From Streptomyces rubiginosohelvolus (GTDB lineage Bacteria; Actinomycetota; Actinomycetes; Streptomycetales; Streptomycetaceae), in NCBI RefSeq assembly GCF_014649875.1, contig NZ_BMTW01000025.1, forward strand, positions 1 to 57,731: 57,731 nt of DNA. Reading direction: 5' to 3'. Position 1 is the stretch's first letter. The number at the start of each line of letters is the position of its first letter. The translations under genes were made by a program, and so were the position numbers. Under the pieces are notes generated by a model. It was not told where the DNA came from. It made no database searches and was given only the letters and a program-made list of their open reading frames with translations. This document shows positions 15,671-23,312 of this stretch, piece by piece.

Positions 15671-17089
15671 GTGCCGTCGATGCTCGATGCGGTCGTGGTG
15701 GGCGCCGGGCCCAACGGACTGACCGCCGCGGCCGAACTGGCCCGCCGGGGCTTCTCCGTGGAGGTCCACGAGGCGCACGACACCATCGGTGGAGGCGCGC
15801 GCACCGAGGAGCTGACCCTCCCGGGGTTCCGGCACGACCCGTGTTCCGCCGTGCACCCCCTCGGGGTCGGCTCGCCCGCGTTCCGGGCGATGCCCCTGGA
15901 GCGGCACGGCCTGGAATGGCTGTACCCCGAGGTCGACCTCGCCCACCCCTTCCCCGACGGCACGGCCGCCGCGCTCACCCGCTCCGTCGGCGAGAGCGCC
16001 ATGACCCTGGGGGCCGCCGACGCCGGCGCCTACCGCCGCCTCATGGCCCCCTTCCTCGGCCGCTGGGACACCCTGGCCGCCGACTTCCTGCGCACCCCCT
16101 GGGAGAGCCTGCCCCGCGACCCGTACCGGCTGGCCCGCTTCGGTCTGCTCGGCCTCCAGCCCGCCACCTGGGTCTCCCGGCGCTTCCAGGGCGAGAAGGC
16201 CCGCGGCCTCTTCGCCGGACTCGCCGCCCACGCCATAGCGCCCACCAGCGGCTTCGCCACCTCGGCCATCGCCCTCGTCTTCGCGCTCGCCGCCCACGAG
16301 AACGGCTGGCCGGTGCCGCGCGGCGGCTCCCAGGCCATCTCCGACGCCCTCGCCTCCCTGCTCCGGGAGCACGGCGGCACCATCCGCACCGGCAGCGAGG
16401 TCAAGCGCCTGGACGAACTGCCGCCCGCCCGCGCCTACATCTTCGACACCTCGCCCTCGGCCCTCGCCCGCATCGCCGGACTGGGCAGCGCCTACCACCG
16501 GTACCGCTACGGCGCCTCAGCCTTCAAGATCGACTACGCGCTGTCCGGTCCCGTCCCCTGGACCGCGCCCGAGGCCCGCCGCGCGGGCACCGTCCACATC
16601 GGTCCCACCGACACCGCGATCGACGCGGCGCTGCAGGCCGCCGTCGACGGCCGCGACCCCAGCGTGCCCTTCCTCATCACCGCCCAGCCCACCCTGACCG
16701 ACCCCTCACGGGCCCCCGAAGGACGCCATGTCTTCTGGGTGTACGGGCATGTTCCGGCGGGCTGGGAGGGCGACGCCACCGACGTCATCGAACGCCAACT
16801 GGAGCGCTTCGCCCCCGGGTTCCGCGATCTGGTCCTGGCCCGCGCGGTCGCTGGGCCGCCCGAACTCGCCGCGCGCAACGCCAACTACATCGGCGGCGAC
16901 ATCGCCTGCGGCGCCTTCGCCGGCCTCCAGACCCTGATCCGCCCCAAGCTCGCCCGCGTCCCGTACGCCACCGCGCACCCCGCGGTGTTCCTCTGCTCCT
17001 CGGCCACCCCGCCCGGACCGGGGGTGCACGGCATGTCCGGTCACCACGCCGCCAAGGCCGTATGGCGGCGGCTGCGGGCGGCCTCCTGA
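15671..17089 (+). CDS. FAD-dependent NAD(P)-binding oxidoreductase (phytoene-dehydrogenase-like)
   Basis: A 472-residue flavoprotein. It begins with the dinucleotide fold VVVGAGPNGLTAAAELARRG (about 8-27) and the acidic strand end VEVHEAHDTIGGGARTEE. A C-terminal FAD motif closes the fold around GVHGMSGHHAAK. The overall pattern fits the CrtI/phytoene-desaturase-like group of amine oxidase folds. No carotenoid genes are nearby, so the substrate is unknown. GTG 15671 has a GAAGGAG ribosome binding site 7 bases upstream. An upstream in-frame extension to 15482 lies in a non-coding hairpin region. Confidence 0.8.
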   Translation: MPSMLDAVVVGAGPNGLTAAAELARRGFSVEVHEAHDTIGGGARTEELTLPGFRHDPCSAVHPLGVGSPAFRAMPLERHGLEWLYPEVDLAHPFPDGTAAALTRSVGESAMTLGAADAGAYRRLMAPFLGRWDTLAADFLRTPWESLPRDPYRLARFGLLGLQPATWVSRRFQGEKARGLFAGLAAHAIAPTSGFATSAIALVFALAAHENGWPVPRGGSQAISDALASLLREHGGTIRTGSEVKRLDELPPARAYIFDTSPSALARIAGLGSAYHRYRYGASAFKIDYALSGPVPWTAPEARRAGTVHIGPTDTAIDAALQAAVDGRDPSVPFLITAQPTLTDPSRAPEGRHVFWVYGHVPAGWEGDATDVIERQLERFAPGFRDLVLARAVAGPPELAARNANYIGGDIACGAFAGLQTLIRPKLARVPYATAHPAVFLCSSATPPGPGVHGMSGHHAAKAVWRRLRAAS

Positions 17090-17182
17090 GGCGGCCGCCC
17101 GGCCCGGAGCGCACGGCGGGTCCGCCCGGTGGGTCGCCCCGACCGGGCGGCGAAGGCGCCCGGCGCGCGGCATGATGTCCGC

Positions 17183-17716
17183 ATGAGCACCTCTGTCTCT
17201 CCCGCCGTACGTCTGGTCCGCGGCGACATCACCGACCAGTCCGTCGACGTCATCGTCAACGCGGCGAACTCCTCGCTGCTCGGCGGCGGCGGAGTCGACG
17301 GCGCCATCCACCGGCGCGGCGGACCCGACATCCTCGCCGCCTGCCGTGAACTGCGCGCCTCCCAGTACGGAAAGGGGTTGCCCACCGGGCAGGCCGTCGC
17401 CACCACCGCCGGACGCCTCGACGCGCAGTGGATCGTGCACACGGTCGGCCCGGTCTTCTCCGGCGCCCAGGACCGCTCGGCTCTGCTGGCCTCCTGTTAC
17501 CGGGAATCCCTGCGCCTGGCCGCCGAGTTGGGGGCCAAGTCCATCGCGTTCCCGGCGATCTCCACCGGTATCTACGGCTGGCCGATGGACGACGGGGCCC
17601 GGATCGCGGTGCGCACGGTCCTGGCGGAGACCGTGGAGCCGGTCGAGGAGGTGCGCTTCGTGCTCTTCGACGCGCACGCGTACGTGGAGTTCGAGGAAGT
17701 CCTCGCGATGCGCTGA
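17183..17716 (+). CDS. Macrodomain protein, O-acetyl-ADP-ribose deacetylase type
   Basis: A 177-residue single macrodomain of the YmdB/MacroD type. It has VRLVRGDITDQSVDVIVNAA near the N-terminus, the glycine-rich ligand loop NSSLLGGGGVDGAIHRRGG, and the second loop AISTGIYGWP. These proteins hydrolyse O-acetyl-ADP-ribose or remove mono-ADP-ribose from proteins. ATG 17183 is the first good start. The gene sits before two DNA alkylation repair genes, which may hint at a shared damage response. Confidence 0.9.
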   Translation: MSTSVSPAVRLVRGDITDQSVDVIVNAANSSLLGGGGVDGAIHRRGGPDILAACRELRASQYGKGLPTGQAVATTAGRLDAQWIVHTVGPVFSGAQDRSALLASCYRESLRLAAELGAKSIAFPAISTGIYGWPMDDGARIAVRTVLAETVEPVEEVRFVLFDAHAYVEFEEVLAMR

Positions 17717-17827
17717 CACCGCGCCCGGCGGCTGCCACGAAGGTGCGAACGGCTGTCGGATTCCCGCGCGAGCTCCGTGTCGGATTTCCGCCAGCCAAGC
17801 CCCTGACCGGTGCACCATCCTGGAACC

Positions 17828-19300
17828 ATGCACACCGACACCGAGCGCTGCGTGCGGGCCGTCCGGTCGAAGGACGCCCGTTTCGACGGCTGGTTCTTCA
17901 CCGCGGTCCTCACCACCCGGATCTACTGCCGCCCCAGCTGCCCCGTCGTGCCGCCCAAGACCCGCAACATGACCTTCTACCCGAGCGCCGCCGCCTGCCA
18001 GCAGGCCGGATTCCGGGCCTGCAAGCGGTGCCGCCCCGACACCAGCCCCGGGTCCCCGGAGTGGAACGCCCGCGCCGACTCGGTCGCCCGCGCCATGCGC
18101 CTCATCCGGGACGGGGTCGTCGACCGCGAGGGCGTGCCCGGGCTCGCCGCCCGGCTCGGCTACTCCGCCCGCCAGATCGAACGCCAGCTGCTGGCCGAGC
18201 TGGGCGCCGGACCGCTGGCCCTGGCCCGCGCCCAGCGGGCACAGACCGCGCGCCTCCTCATCGAGACCACCGAACTGCCCATGGCCCAGGTGGCGTTCGC
18301 CGCCGGCTTCTCCTCGATCCGCACCTTCAACGAGACGGTCCGCGAGGTCTTCGCCCTGGCCCCCGGCGACCTGCGCACCCGCGCCGCCCGGGGCCCACGG
18401 ACCACCGCCGTACCGGGCGTCATCGCGCTCCGCCTGCCGTACCGGGCCCCGCTCAACCCCAGCAACCTCTTCGGCCACCTCGCCGCGACCGCGGTCCCCG
18501 GCGTCGAGGAGTGGCGCGACGGCGCGTACCGGCGCACGCTGACCCTCCCGTACGGGCACGGCGTCGTCGCCCTGACCCCGAAATCCGACCACATCGCCTG
18601 CCGGCTCTCCCTCACCGACCCCCGCGACCTCACCCGGGCCATCAGCCGCTGCCGCTGGCTCCTCGACCTGGACGCGGACCCGGTCGCCGTCGACGCCCAG
18701 CTGCGCACCGACCCGCTGCTGGCCCCGCTGGTCGACGCGGGGCCCGGCCGCCGGGTACCGCGCACCGTGGACGGCGCGGAGTTCGCCGTACGCGCGGTGC
18801 TCGGCCAGCAGGTCTCCACCGCCGCCGCCCGCACCCACGCGGCCCGGCTGGTCACGGCCCACGGTGTCCCGGTCGACGACCCCGAGGGCGGGCTCACCCA
18901 CCTCTTCCCGACCCCCCGGGCGCTCACGGACCTCGACCCGGAAACCCTCGCGCTGCCCCGGACCCGCCGCACCACCCTCACCACGCTCGTCGCCGCCCTC
19001 GCGGAGGACCGGCTGCGGCTCGACACCGACACCGACTGGGAGCGGGCCCGCGCCGAACTGGCCGCACTGCCCGGCTTCGGCCCCTGGACCGTCGAGTCCA
19101 TCGCCATGCGGTCCCTCGGCGACCCCGACGCCTTCCTCCCCACCGACCTCGGCATCCGCCGCGCCGCCGAACGGCTCGGCCTGCGGGCCACCCCCGCCGC
19201 CCTCACCGCACGGGCCGTCGACTGGCGCCCCTGGCGGGCGTACGCCGTGCAGTACCTCTGGACGGTGGACGACCACCCCATCAACCACCTGCCCGCCTGA
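17828..19300 (+). CDS. Ada-AlkA fusion: methyl-sensing regulator and 3-methyladenine DNA glycosylase
   Basis: A 490-residue fusion. The N-terminal Ada domain has the zinc-binding, methyl-accepting cysteines C34, C38, C65 and C68 (RIYCRPSCP, then FRACKRCRPD). An AraC-type HTH pair follows (about 75-185). An AlkA N-terminal domain (about 195-280) and an HhH-GPD glycosylase domain (about 300-485) come last, with LPGFGPWTVESIAMRSLGD and catalytic Asp in FLPTDLGIR. Ada domains accept methyl groups from DNA phosphotriesters and become transcription activators; AlkA excises 3-methyladenine. No C-terminal O6-methylguanine domain is fused; that activity is in the next gene, Ogt, 13 bases downstream. 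Confidence 0.92.
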   Translation: MHTDTERCVRAVRSKDARFDGWFFTAVLTTRIYCRPSCPVVPPKTRNMTFYPSAAACQQAGFRACKRCRPDTSPGSPEWNARADSVARAMRLIRDGVVDREGVPGLAARLGYSARQIERQLLAELGAGPLALARAQRAQTARLLIETTELPMAQVAFAAGFSSIRTFNETVREVFALAPGDLRTRAARGPRTTAVPGVIALRLPYRAPLNPSNLFGHLAATAVPGVEEWRDGAYRRTLTLPYGHGVVALTPKSDHIACRLSLTDPRDLTRAISRCRWLLDLDADPVAVDAQLRTDPLLAPLVDAGPGRRVPRTVDGAEFAVRAVLGQQVSTAAARTHAARLVTAHGVPVDDPEGGLTHLFPTPRALTDLDPETLALPRTRRTTLTTLVAALAEDRLRLDTDTDWERARAELAALPGFGPWTVESIAMRSLGDPDAFLPTDLGIRRAAERLGLRATPAALTARAVDWRPWRAYAVQYLWTVDDHPINHLPA

Positions 19301-19313
19301 AGGAGGCCCCGCC

Positions 19314-19835
19314 ATGACCACCACGACACCGGCCAAGCAGCACACCGTCGTCGACAGCCCCTACGGCCCGCTGACACTCGTCGCCACCGACGGCGTCCTC
19401 TCGGCCCTCTACATGACCGACCAGCGCCACCGCCCGCCCGAGGAGACCTTCGGCGTACCGGACCCGGAGCCCTTCGGCGAGGTGATCCGGCAGCTCGGCG
19501 AGTACTTCACGGGCGACCGCACCACCTTCGACCTCCCGCTGAACGTCGCGGGCACCCCGTTCCAGCGGAGCGTCTGGGCGGAGCTGCTGAGGATCCCGTA
19601 CGGCGAGACCCGGACGTACGGCGAACTGGCCGAGGAACTCGGCAAGCCGGGCGCCTCGCGGGCCGTCGGCCTGGCCAACGGCAAGAACCCGGTCGGGATC
19701 ATCGTCCCGTGCCACCGCGTGATCGGCGCCTCCGGGAGCCTCACCGGATACGGCGGCGGCCTGGACCGCAAGCAGCGGCTGCTCGCCTTCGAGAGCGGCG
19801 GGACGGAGGAGGACGGCGTTCAGGTTCTCTTCTGA
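19314..19835 (+). CDS. ogt: Methylated-DNA-[protein]-cysteine S-methyltransferase
   Basis: A 173-residue suicide methyltransferase that removes methyl groups from O6-methylguanine and O4-methylthymine. The active site is IIVPCHRVIG with Cys133. The preceding helix-turn-helix region (TPFQRSVWAELLRIPYGETR, then TYGELAEELG) and the arginine finger before GLANGKNP are intact. AGGAGG follows directly after the stop of the Ada-AlkA gene, so the two form one operon and are probably induced together by the Ada domain. Confidence 0.95.
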   Translation: MTTTTPAKQHTVVDSPYGPLTLVATDGVLSALYMTDQRHRPPEETFGVPDPEPFGEVIRQLGEYFTGDRTTFDLPLNVAGTPFQRSVWAELLRIPYGETRTYGELAEELGKPGASRAVGLANGKNPVGIIVPCHRVIGASGSLTGYGGGLDRKQRLLAFESGGTEEDGVQVLF

Positions 19836-19841
19836 GACAGC

Positions 19842-19884
19842 GCGGGCCGGGGGAGTGCCGCAGACCGACACGCCCCCGGCCCGC
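19842..19884. terminator. Bidirectional terminator, 12-bp stem
   Basis: GCGGGCCGGGGG (19842-19853) and CCCCCGGCCCGC (19873-19884) pair perfectly. Flanking GACAG (19836-) and CTGTC (-19895) could extend the stem. It sits between convergent ogt and the TMEM165-like gene. Confidence 0.8.
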
Positions 19885-19915
19885 CCGCGCTGTCCCGGCC
19901 GGTGACCCGAGCCGC

Positions 19916-20500
19916 TCAGCCGGTGAAGATCTCCACCGCCGTCCAGATGGCGAGGCCCAGCATGCAGAGGCCGCCGATGCGCTGCACGGTCTTCAGCGGT
20001 ACGCGCTTCGCGATGAACTTCCCCGCCAGCAGCGCCAGGGCCGACACCGACATCAGGGCGGCGGCCGAACCGATCGCCGTGGACCAGGTGCCGTTGCTCG
20101 CCGCGAGGTTGGCGGTGGTGATCTGTGTCAGATCGCCCCACTCGCTGATGAAGACCGCCATGAACGCGGTCGAGTAGACCGGCCAGAAACCGGTCACCGT
20201 CTTCACCTCGGTCTCGTCATCGTCATCCCCGCCGCTGCCGCGCAGCAGGAGGAACGCGCCGAGCGCGAAGAGCGAGGCCGAGACGAGCTTGACGATCCAG
20301 TCGGGCAGCAGCCCGATCAGGCTGCCCGCACCGACGGCGATGGCGACGTGCACGATGAACGCGGACGACGTGCCGAACCACACGTAGAGCGGGCGCATCC
20401 GCGTGCCCATGGCCAGCGAGGCGAACATCGTCTTGTCGGGGAGCTCCGCGAGGAAGATCAGCCCGAAGGCGGTGAGGATCGCCAGGAGGTCGAGATGCAT
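19916..20500 (-). CDS. TMEM165/GDT1 (UPF0016) family Mn2+/cation transporter
   Basis: A 194-residue membrane protein with six predicted helices in two halves. Each half carries a family motif of the E-x-x-D-K/L-T type: ELPDKTMFASLAM near residue 20 and EWGDLTQITTAN near residue 120. An acidic cytoplasmic loop (GGDDDDETE) separates them. UPF0016 proteins export manganese or exchange calcium for protons. ATG 20500 is chosen because longer in-frame starts (to 20617) would run into the riboswitch leader. The upstream yybP-ykoY element supports a manganese-efflux role. Confidence 0.9.
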   Translation of the reverse strand: MHLDLLAILTAFGLIFLAELPDKTMFASLAMGTRMRPLYVWFGTSSAFIVHVAIAVGAGSLIGLLPDWIVKLVSASLFALGAFLLLRGSGGDDDDETEVKTVTGFWPVYSTAFMAVFISEWGDLTQITTANLAASNGTWSTAIGSAAALMSVSALALLAGKFIAKRVPLKTVQRIGGLCMLGLAIWTAVEIFTG

Positions 20501-20593
20501 TCCGGGTGGCTTTCTGTGCGAGCCGGGCCCCGGATCTTCGCGAAGCGCCGCACGGGCTTTTCGGAGGACCACTCGGCCCGGCATGACGGCAGC

Positions 20594-20610
20594 GCCCACA
20601 GGGCGTGGGC
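20594..20610 (-). promoter_or_regulatory. Expression-platform hairpin downstream of the Mn aptamer
   Basis: GCCCAC-GCCCT-GTGGGC (minus strand) forms a 6-bp stem 14 bases after the aptamer. ATGAC/GTCAT sequences on either side could lengthen it. It may be the terminator or switching helix of the riboswitch. Confidence 0.45.
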
Positions 20611-20624
20611 GTGTCATACAGGAC

Positions 20625-20733
20625 CGAAGGTCTCGCCCGCCCGGGAATCCCTCTCAGGATCCACGAGCCCGGCCACCGGGAACCCGAGGGCTCCAGTGTG
20701 TCGACGACCGGTTTGCGGGGCTACTCCCCTTCG
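20625..20733 (-). ncRNA. yybP-ykoY manganese riboswitch aptamer
   Basis: Read on the minus strand, the leader contains the hallmark GGGGAGTAGCC preceded by CGAA, the internal GTCGTCGACACACTGG and the closing GCGAGACCTTCGGTC. The 5' CGAAGG and the 3' CCTTCG pair to form P1 (20733-20728 with 20630-20625), closing an aptamer of about 109 nt. It lies 124 bases before the TMEM165/GDT1 start. yybP-ykoY elements bind Mn2+ and turn on such genes when manganese is high. Confidence 0.87.
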
Positions 20734-20881
20734 CAGCCGTCAACGATACCCCACCCGGCCCGGCGAGGGTGCTGGTGTTCGAACCGCGGACGCCTCGGTA
20801 GAGTCGTGGTGATCACCGGGACCGGCGGTGGTCCTCAGCTGAGATCACCCCTCACCCCTCTCCGCGACGGGAAGTGCCCCG

Positions 20882-21286
20882 ATGAGCCGCCGCTCCCGCA
20901 AGGACGTGCCCGCCCAGGGCACCGGCCGCCCCACCGTCAGCGTCTGCCGGGGCTGCTGCTGCGGCACCGAGAAGATCCCGGGCGTCGACCACGCGGCCCA
21001 ACTGGCCCGGCTGCGCTCCGGTCTGGAAGGCGCCGCCACCGTACGGGCGGTCGAGTGCCTGGACGCCTGCGAGCAGGGCAACGTGATCGTCGTGCAGCCC
21101 TCCGCCGAGGGGCGCAGGGCCGGGGGCCGGCCGGTCTGGCTGGGCCTGGTCAACGACGAGCACGCCGAGCAGGACATCGTGACCTGGGCGGCCGCGGGCG
21201 GCCCGGGACTCGCGGACGCGCCGGACATCCTCGACCTGTACGTCTTCAAGCCCTCGCGGCGGGTCTCGGCGGGCCTGGACGGCTGA
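20882..21286 (+). CDS. Thioredoxin-like [2Fe-2S] ferredoxin-type protein
   Basis: A 134-residue protein of the TRX-like ferredoxin fold. The cysteines are C22 with C25-C26-C27 (SVCRGCCCGTEK) and C59 with C63 (VECLDACEQGNV), the C-x(8-12)-C...C-x3-C type layout for a [2Fe-2S] cluster. Members resemble NuoE and cobalamin-pathway (2Fe-2S) proteins; here it is free-standing. It probably transfers electrons or stores a cluster. It is divergent from the riboswitch-controlled transporter. The 148 bases between the aptamer start and this gene contain no other clear element. Confidence 0.8.
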   Translation: MSRRSRKDVPAQGTGRPTVSVCRGCCCGTEKIPGVDHAAQLARLRSGLEGAATVRAVECLDACEQGNVIVVQPSAEGRRAGGRPVWLGLVNDEHAEQDIVTWAAAGGPGLADAPDILDLYVFKPSRRVSAGLDG

Positions 21287-21308
21287 GACCCTTCCCGCCC
21301 GGAGGCTC

Positions 21309-23216
21309 TTAGGGGCGCGGGCCCTGTGTCAGCCGGTGGAGCCGCAGGGCGAGCTGGATCTCCAGCGTGCGGGCGGGCGCGTTCCAGTCCGGGCCCAGGA
21401 GCCGGCCGATGCGCTCCAGCCGCTGCACCACCGTGTTCACATGCACGTGGAGCAGCGTCTTGGTCCGGGTCAGGCTCGCGCCCTCGGCGAAATAGGCGTC
21501 CAGCGTCGTGACCAGGTCGGTGCCGCGCCGGCTGTCGTAGTCGAGCACGGGCCCCAGCGTCCGTTGGACATAGCCTCCCAGGTCCGCCTGGTCGCCCAGC
21601 AGTACGCCGATGAAGCCCAGGTCCGCGACGGCCCCGCCGCTCCCGGTGCGGCCGAGGGCCCGCAGTGCGGAGAGGCAGCGGTCGGCCTCGCGGTGCGCGT
21701 CGGGCAGCTCGGCCGGACCCGTCGCCGGGCCCGCCGCGCCCACCGTGACCGGGAAGCCGACCGCCTGGCCCAGCTCGGCGGCGAGCGTCTGCGCGGACGG
21801 ACCCGGTGCGTCCGACGGCGCGACCAGGACGACGTGGTCGTGGTGGAGCCCGGCCAGACCGTTGAGGGCCTGCGCGGTGCGCGCGGACGCGGCCAGCAGC
21901 CGGTGGCGGGGGGCCACCTCGCTGTGGGCGACGAACACGCTGTGGCGGCGGTTCAGGTTGACGCCGAGGCGGCGGGCGCGCGCCGCGAGGGTGCCCGGGT
22001 CGCCGGTGCGCGCGAGCAGATCGCCCAGCAGCTCTCCCCGTACCCGGTCCTCCGTCTCGGCGACCGAGCGGCGCAGCAGCATGAGCAGCGCGGTGACGAC
22101 GCTGGCCCGCTCGAACAGCAGCCGGTCGGCGTCCGCGAGCCCGGCCCGGCCGGTCAGGGCGATGGAGCCGAGGAGCTCGGGCCCGGCGAGGACGGCGCAG
22201 ACCCAGGTGCCGTCCAGCGGCACCGCCCGCCCCCGGGCCCGGGAGGCCGACACCGCCGGGATCGGCTGCGGCAGCGGCTCGGCGCGCGCCCGGGCCAGCT
22301 CCGCGCCGTCCGCGTCATGGATGAGGATCCCGCCGTCCAGGATGTCGGCGAGCGCCGCCGCCACGTCGTCGGCCCCGCCGCCCTGGAGCACCAGGTCGGT
22401 GAGCTGGTCGTGGGCCTCCTCGGCGCGGCGCATCGCCTCGCTGTGGGTCCGGATGGTCTCCGACGCGGCGTTCAGGTCGACCAGCGCGGCCCGGGTCTCC
22501 TCCAGCAGCCGGGCCCCGTCGATGGCGATCGCGGCGTGGTCGGCCAGGGAGGACAGCAGCGCCACCTCGGTCGCGGTGAACTCGCGGGGCGACCGGTCGG
22601 CCGCGTACAGCACCCCGATGATGCGGGCGCCGAGGCGCAGAGGGACGCCGAGGATCGCCCGCAGGCCCTCGTCCAGGACCGCGCTGTCGATGGTGGTCGT
22701 GTGGTGGAAGCGGGTGTCGGCCTGGTAGTCCCCGGTCGCGTACGGGCGGGCGGTCTGGGCCACGAGTCCGCCCAGGCCCTCGCCCATGCCGAGGCGCACC
22801 CGCTGGAACGCCTCGGCCACCGAACCGTCGGTGACCCGCATGTACGTGTCGCCCGCGGCGTCGTCGTTGAGCGAGAGATAGGTGACGTCGGTGCCGAGCA
22901 GCAGCTTCGCCCGGTGGACGATGGCCCGCAGCACGGCGTCCAGGTCCCGCAGGGCCGCCAGGTCGCTGGCCGTGTCGAACAGGGCGGTGAGCTGCGCCTC
23001 GCGCACCCGGTGCTGGCCGAGCGTGCGCCGGATGCGCAGCGCCACGGCGGCGGCCTCGGTGATCTCGGCCAGCTCGGCGGCGGAGGCCCCCGCCTGCCGG
23101 GCGTCGGCGGCCGGCCGGTCGAACTCCTCGGCCGCCGCACCCTGCGCCAGCAGGTCGAGAAGGAGCCGCAGGGCGGGCGCGGAGTGCTGGGCGGGGCGTG
23201 TCACGCCGGTGAGCAT
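21309..23216 (-). CDS. GAF-domain PucR/CdaR-type transcriptional regulator
   Basis: A 635-residue regulator. A helical N-terminal region and a GAF domain (about 80-245, with YLSLNDDAAGDTYMRVTDGS and ILGVPLRLGARIIGVLYAAD) are followed by a GGDEF-like/CdaR linker. The PucR-type C-terminal HTH has TLLHVHVNTVVQRLERIGRL (about 590-610). Such proteins sense metabolites or redox cofactors in the GAF domain and usually activate catabolic genes. It is immediately downstream of, and on the same strand as, an MFS transporter that it may control. Confidence 0.83.
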   Translation of the reverse strand: MLTGVTRPAQHSAPALRLLLDLLAQGAAAEEFDRPAADARQAGASAAELAEITEAAAVALRIRRTLGQHRVREAQLTALFDTASDLAALRDLDAVLRAIVHRAKLLLGTDVTYLSLNDDAAGDTYMRVTDGSVAEAFQRVRLGMGEGLGGLVAQTARPYATGDYQADTRFHHTTTIDSAVLDEGLRAILGVPLRLGARIIGVLYAADRSPREFTATEVALLSSLADHAAIAIDGARLLEETRAALVDLNAASETIRTHSEAMRRAEEAHDQLTDLVLQGGGADDVAAALADILDGGILIHDADGAELARARAEPLPQPIPAVSASRARGRAVPLDGTWVCAVLAGPELLGSIALTGRAGLADADRLLFERASVVTALLMLLRRSVAETEDRVRGELLGDLLARTGDPGTLAARARRLGVNLNRRHSVFVAHSEVAPRHRLLAASARTAQALNGLAGLHHDHVVLVAPSDAPGPSAQTLAAELGQAVGFPVTVGAAGPATGPAELPDAHREADRCLSALRALGRTGSGGAVADLGFIGVLLGDQADLGGYVQRTLGPVLDYDSRRGTDLVTTLDAYFAEGASLTRTKTLLHVHVNTVVQRLERIGRLLGPDWNAPARTLEIQLALRLHRLTQGPRP

Positions 23217-23261
23217 ACGGTGATCGCCTCCCGGAGAGGTGAGGGCCGGGCAACGGACGAG

Positions 23262-23305
23262 CCCTCCCGCACACCGCGTACGAAGCGGTCCGGCGCGCGG
23301 GAGGG
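23262..23305 (-). terminator. Terminator after the MFS transporter
   Basis: CCCTCCCGC (23262-23270) and GCGGGAGGG (23297-23305) form a 9-bp perfect stem with a 26-base loop, 8 bases past the MFS stop and 46 bases before the PucR start. It probably separates the two transcripts. Confidence 0.5.
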
Positions 23306-23312
23306 CGGGAGA

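Noticed and set aside
16706..19345. An 879-codon minus-strand open frame
   Set aside because: It overlaps the FAD oxidoreductase, macrodomain and Ada-AlkA genes on the other strand, all strongly supported. It has no recognisable domain.
20765..20785. A GTTCGAACC segment resembling the T-loop of a tRNA
   Set aside because: No acceptor, D or anticodon arms can be drawn around it.
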